Below, piece after piece: positions 60,601 to 64,000 of a stretch of DNA of 64,000 bases. Each line of letters starts with the position of its first letter. The first letter of the stretch is position 1. Source of the stretch: Membranipora membranacea (lineage: Eukaryota; Bryozoa; Gymnolaemata; Cheilostomatida; Membraniporidae); NCBI GenBank assembly GCA_914767715.1, contig OU612065.1:36828001-36892000 (forward strand), read 5' to 3'. Under the pieces are notes generated by a model that did not search any database, was not told where the DNA came from, and was given only the letters and a program-made list of their open reading frames with translations. A program made the position numbers and the translations under genes.

Positions 60601-63600
60601 ATCTTGAATACAGCATGACAATTTTCACAGCTCGTGTGTACTTATTTACATGAGATTAACAAGGATATTACTCAGGTCTTTGGCTGCCGTTTTCTAATCA
60701 GGCAGCAGGCTCAAAAACGCTGCCGTCGGGTTGAGCCAGTTTAATCCGCTTATTTCGTAAATGCTGTCGTCCCATCTGTGCAGAAGTCTTTGTTACTGTC
60801 ACCATTTCTAAGCAACCAGTCCCCAGTTTTCAAATTTTCCAGACAGGGCTTAATTTTTTTCCCATTTAGAGGAGTCATCGTTTGTTGGACTTGAGAGGCA
60901 GCCACTGCGGCTAATAAAGGATGACTGTCTACAAACCTTACTACTTCTGAGCCAACAAGTCTTAACCTCAACTCTCTCGTTATTGTGTAATATAGCTGAT
61001 GGGTTTGTATGCAACACTGCAACATGGATGGATTTATTATTGCAAAACCGAAAACCCCCTGTTGCTACCACGGTGCTAGTTTTGGCAACATTCATGTCGT
61101 TATGATCAAAACAGGAAATTTTCGGCTTGAGATGATACCAGTTGGTGTAACTGAAAGTTGCGGTAATATCTAACACAGGGTCAAGTTAAGATAATGTGGT
61201 CTAATCAATCACCCTAAAAAGCAAAAACTAATAATTTTGCCTAACAATTAATTTTATTAAATTTAGCAATGCGGATACCAAGGTGACTAAGCGTAGATTT
61301 GAGATTTGGTACAAGTTGCTAAATGAGAATTTTCGGCTCGGGTCGCGGTACCAATTAGCCTCTGCTTTGTTGATATAAAGAATTTTCAACTGTAAAAATG
61401 TGTGAATTAAACCTTGCAACTATTATACTAAAGTGGATTAGGGTTTTGGATGTGGTTTTTAGATCCTGAGGCAGGAGATTTACTACACTGTAAGTTGCCC
61501 GTGGCTTTCTCGAGGGCTGAGCTTGATGAGGATTTTGAGGTTTTTGAACACCTTAGAGCCTACAGGTGCGCAGAGTAATTGACTACCGCAGTAATTATTA
61601 GATTAGCAATTTTCACAGTCTCTCAAATTATCTCATAATTTCTGTCACTTTATTAAAACGGCTAGTCCAATCATATGATAGTTCTGAGCGTGGAGTTTTT
61701 CGCACTCATTATTTTTTGATACCCCCTAATAAAAAGCTGATGAGTGTCAAAAACACAGAGAGATAAAAATCTCTTTTACTATTGCACAAGCCTCCCTAGA
61801 GTGGGATGAAAGTACGCAAATCTGCATCGCTCGCCAAACTATGCTGTCAACAGACTCGATGAAAAGGCAGAGAGAAGATTGCTGCCAACACATTACTAAA
61901 GCTAGATTACATTAGCCTGGTGCTCGTACCATACTATGGATGTTGCCGATAACCATCATATGGAGTTTATCAGGTCAAAATCAGAAAGTGGGAACAATGA
62001 TGAAATCCACAACGCTCATCAGGTCCAATCTGATAACGATAGTTAGACATGTTTGGTATGGGGGATGATTCTGTGTTTCTGAGAGAACAAATAATAAAAT
62101 TCTTTAGTGGTTGTGATCATATGAATACAGAGATATGTATATTGATGTGCTGCCTCATTATTTTGAGCTGATAGGTCAAGATAGTAATCATGATGAGAAT
62201 ATAATTTAATTGGTTACCCATCTGGTTGAATGAAACACTGAGTATTTCCAAATTTTATTGCCAGTAATCTTCGGCAAAAATTCAAACTTTTGATAAGGAA
62301 TTCACAGTGAAGTTACTCATTTTATTGCAGGTCATCGTTGAAGATTTTAGGGCTAGAGAAGATATCGCAGGCAGTGTATCATGATGGGTTAAGCTGTGAA
62401 GTTACATAACAGATAAACAGAACACCCTAGAGTCAGCGTGCTGAATTATTCACAGCTTACAATACTCTGACTCTGTTAAAACTTGAAAGGATTTGCATTA
62501 CTTCTGCTAGTTATATAATTATTCTCTAGGAGGAAATAAATTAGCTTTGTGGTCGCATCCACTTCAGGCTTTAGAATGAATGGCAATGCATTCTACCAAA
62601 AAATATGCTGGGTGTAGTGGGTGCCTGCATCTATTCAAATTAATCCAATTTTGTGGTGTGAAAAATTAAAATTGTCTTTACCACATTTGTGGCTGTAATT
62701 GATGGTTTGTGAGCCGTGGCTATCCTTCAACATTTTTTACCTCAATTGCCTGATAATTGAAAATGTATATCGATCACAAAAAGGCCAGTGATTATATAAT
62801 CCGGCTATTTGCTTTCATCAGCTAACTGAGCACCTATATATATGTATATTTTAGAGACAGGTGCTAAACCTCAAAAATATTTAGGAAAACCAACACTTTA
62901 ATCATCGCCAGACAGCTTATAAATTAACACCTAGGGTGATCGATGACACAGGATAGTAGAAGTGTTTATTGCTGACTGACTTTATAGCTGTAAAACCATC
63001 AAATCAACCAAATTTTATGATGTCAGGATTAAACGGTTGACAGCGTCATCTGTTCATCTCAATCAAAGCGCTGTCAGTATCATTCTTGGCAGCTATTAGT
63101 ACCTTATCAATGTCTGCCGTTTGTCATGACCAGGATATTTAGCAGCTAGGGAAAACTTTCTGCAAAAATTCCCCACGAGCTTCATTTTCATGGTTTTATT
63201 CCAAACCTTTATCATTGCGCTAATCTAGAGCTGAGCTATGGCCTATTTTGGCAGCATGACTTTGAGGTGTTGTTAAGGATTACAGAACAACTTTAATGAT
63301 ATCACAAGAATGTCAGCGAATAATATGAATAACCCTGGAGCTACCCCTGTAGGTCACTGGTGGACTTCTTTACAACTTGGGTGGCCATTCACCTTTCTCT
63401 CTTTTGCAAAAAAAAAGGCAGCTTTTCTCTACCTCCTACCAAGCTGGAGCATGACTAGACTTGATACATATCACATCTATAGTACCTGTATTATGCAACA
63501 GGTGTGTCGCTGAGAGGTGCAGCCAGCCATGTTTTCTTTACTATCAGTCAGAAGCTGGGCGAGGAAACTATGGTTTGGCAGCAGGCAGCAAGTGAGAAAA

Positions 63601-64000
63601 AAATGGCATATCAATTTGGGCAAAAATACCACAAATTATGTTGACATAGAGGTTATTATGATGGCAATAAGTGAGAAGCTGTATGGCTTGTAATAGCCTG
63701 ATGGCGCCTAGGTAGCTAGTCTGATTTCCGAAAAGTCCAATGTTTGACAGGTTTTTAATGACAGAAACATCCAGCCGATCCAACCAAATCTCACTCTACT
63801 CTTGGCAGAGGTAAGCGATGATCCAATCTACAAGCCAATCAAAATCCTGATGACTTTACCAGATCAGGTAACAACGCACACACTATGAGTAACCCAAGAC
63901 AAAATTGGACTGAAAGAGTCTTTGGAATGTCCAAACCTCAGATGCCTGGACACCTAACCGCTTCTCCATCTACAAAATATTTGTGATCAAGTGAAAATCT
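57684..64000. other. Intergenic DNA downstream of FoxC
   Basis: No gene could be supported on either strand. Short frames (for example 58866-59177, 60850-61176, 63310-63513) lack domains and splice context. Notable contents are a short GAAA-rich run near 60210-60230, a tandem CGCATAACACAA duplication near 58387-58411, and the GCTGCCGTT hairpin at 60683-60706. Further FoxC regulatory DNA may lie here. No other forkhead gene is visible. Confidence 0.5.
60683..60706. repeat. GCTGCC...GGCAGC hairpin motif
   Basis: GCTGCC and GGCAGC arms are separated by 12 bases starting GTTTT. A close relative (GCTGCC-GTTTACGA-GGCAGC) lies at 48239-48258 on the other side of FoxC. Confidence 0.5.

Noticed and set aside
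60750-61176. Two overlapping minus-strand frames of 91 and 108 codons
   Set aside because: No recognisable family; they overlap each other in different frames and lack splice context.
1-64000. CRISPR arrays, operons, ribosome-binding sites or bacterial mobile elements
   Set aside because: The window is clearly eukaryotic; tandem repeats found here are short minisatellites without spacer structure.

Overview
This window is nuclear DNA from an animal. It is AT-rich and intron-rich, with GT-AG introns of about 0.2-5.5 kb, and it carries a FERM-domain polarity gene (FRMD4) and a FoxC-class forkhead gene. FoxC and FRMD4 indicate a bilaterian. The compact vertebrate-like gene models with many mobile-element traces suggest an invertebrate, possibly a lophotrochozoan. 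I cannot name the species.

Layout. (1) 0-5.7 kb is repeat-derived: a reverse-transcriptase fragment (minus strand, 243-659), two palindromes, and a 3.8-kb unit. In that unit two 546-bp direct repeats about 99% identical (1640-2185, 4861-5406) enclose an intact 537-codon minus-strand frame of unknown family. (2) 6.1-9.9 kb holds a four-exon plus-strand gene for a 1007-residue protein with ankyrin repeats followed by a TPR region resembling TTC22. (3) 10-14.8 kb has no convincing gene. It has a foldback element with a tRNA-like module and a hairpin of microRNA-precursor shape. (4) 14.8-45.3 kb is one gene, FRMD4, with 19 constitutive coding exons whose phases all join. It also has two symmetric cassette exons inside the FERM F3 lobe, a possible 24-nt microexon, and two internal alternative first exons. 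The latter would make a FERM-less protein resembling vertebrate INAVA. Its introns contain a 509-bp foldback element, minisatellites, a third palindrome copy and a compact potential three-way-junction structure. (5) 45.7-54.6 kb is a gene-poor interval. (6) 54.6-56.8 kb is FoxC, in two coding exons with an intron after the forkhead domain. (7) 57.7-64 kb has no gene I can support.

The three host genes have no obvious joint pathway. FRMD4 proteins link Par-3 and cytohesin/Arf6 in epithelial polarity, FoxC is a mesodermal transcription factor, and the ankyrin/TPR protein is uncharacterised. The gene-poor flanks of FoxC contain a repeated GCTGCCGTT-type motif and are the likeliest place for its regulatory DNA. 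All exon models come from reading frames, splice-site consensus and remembered family sequences. No alignment or database search was run.
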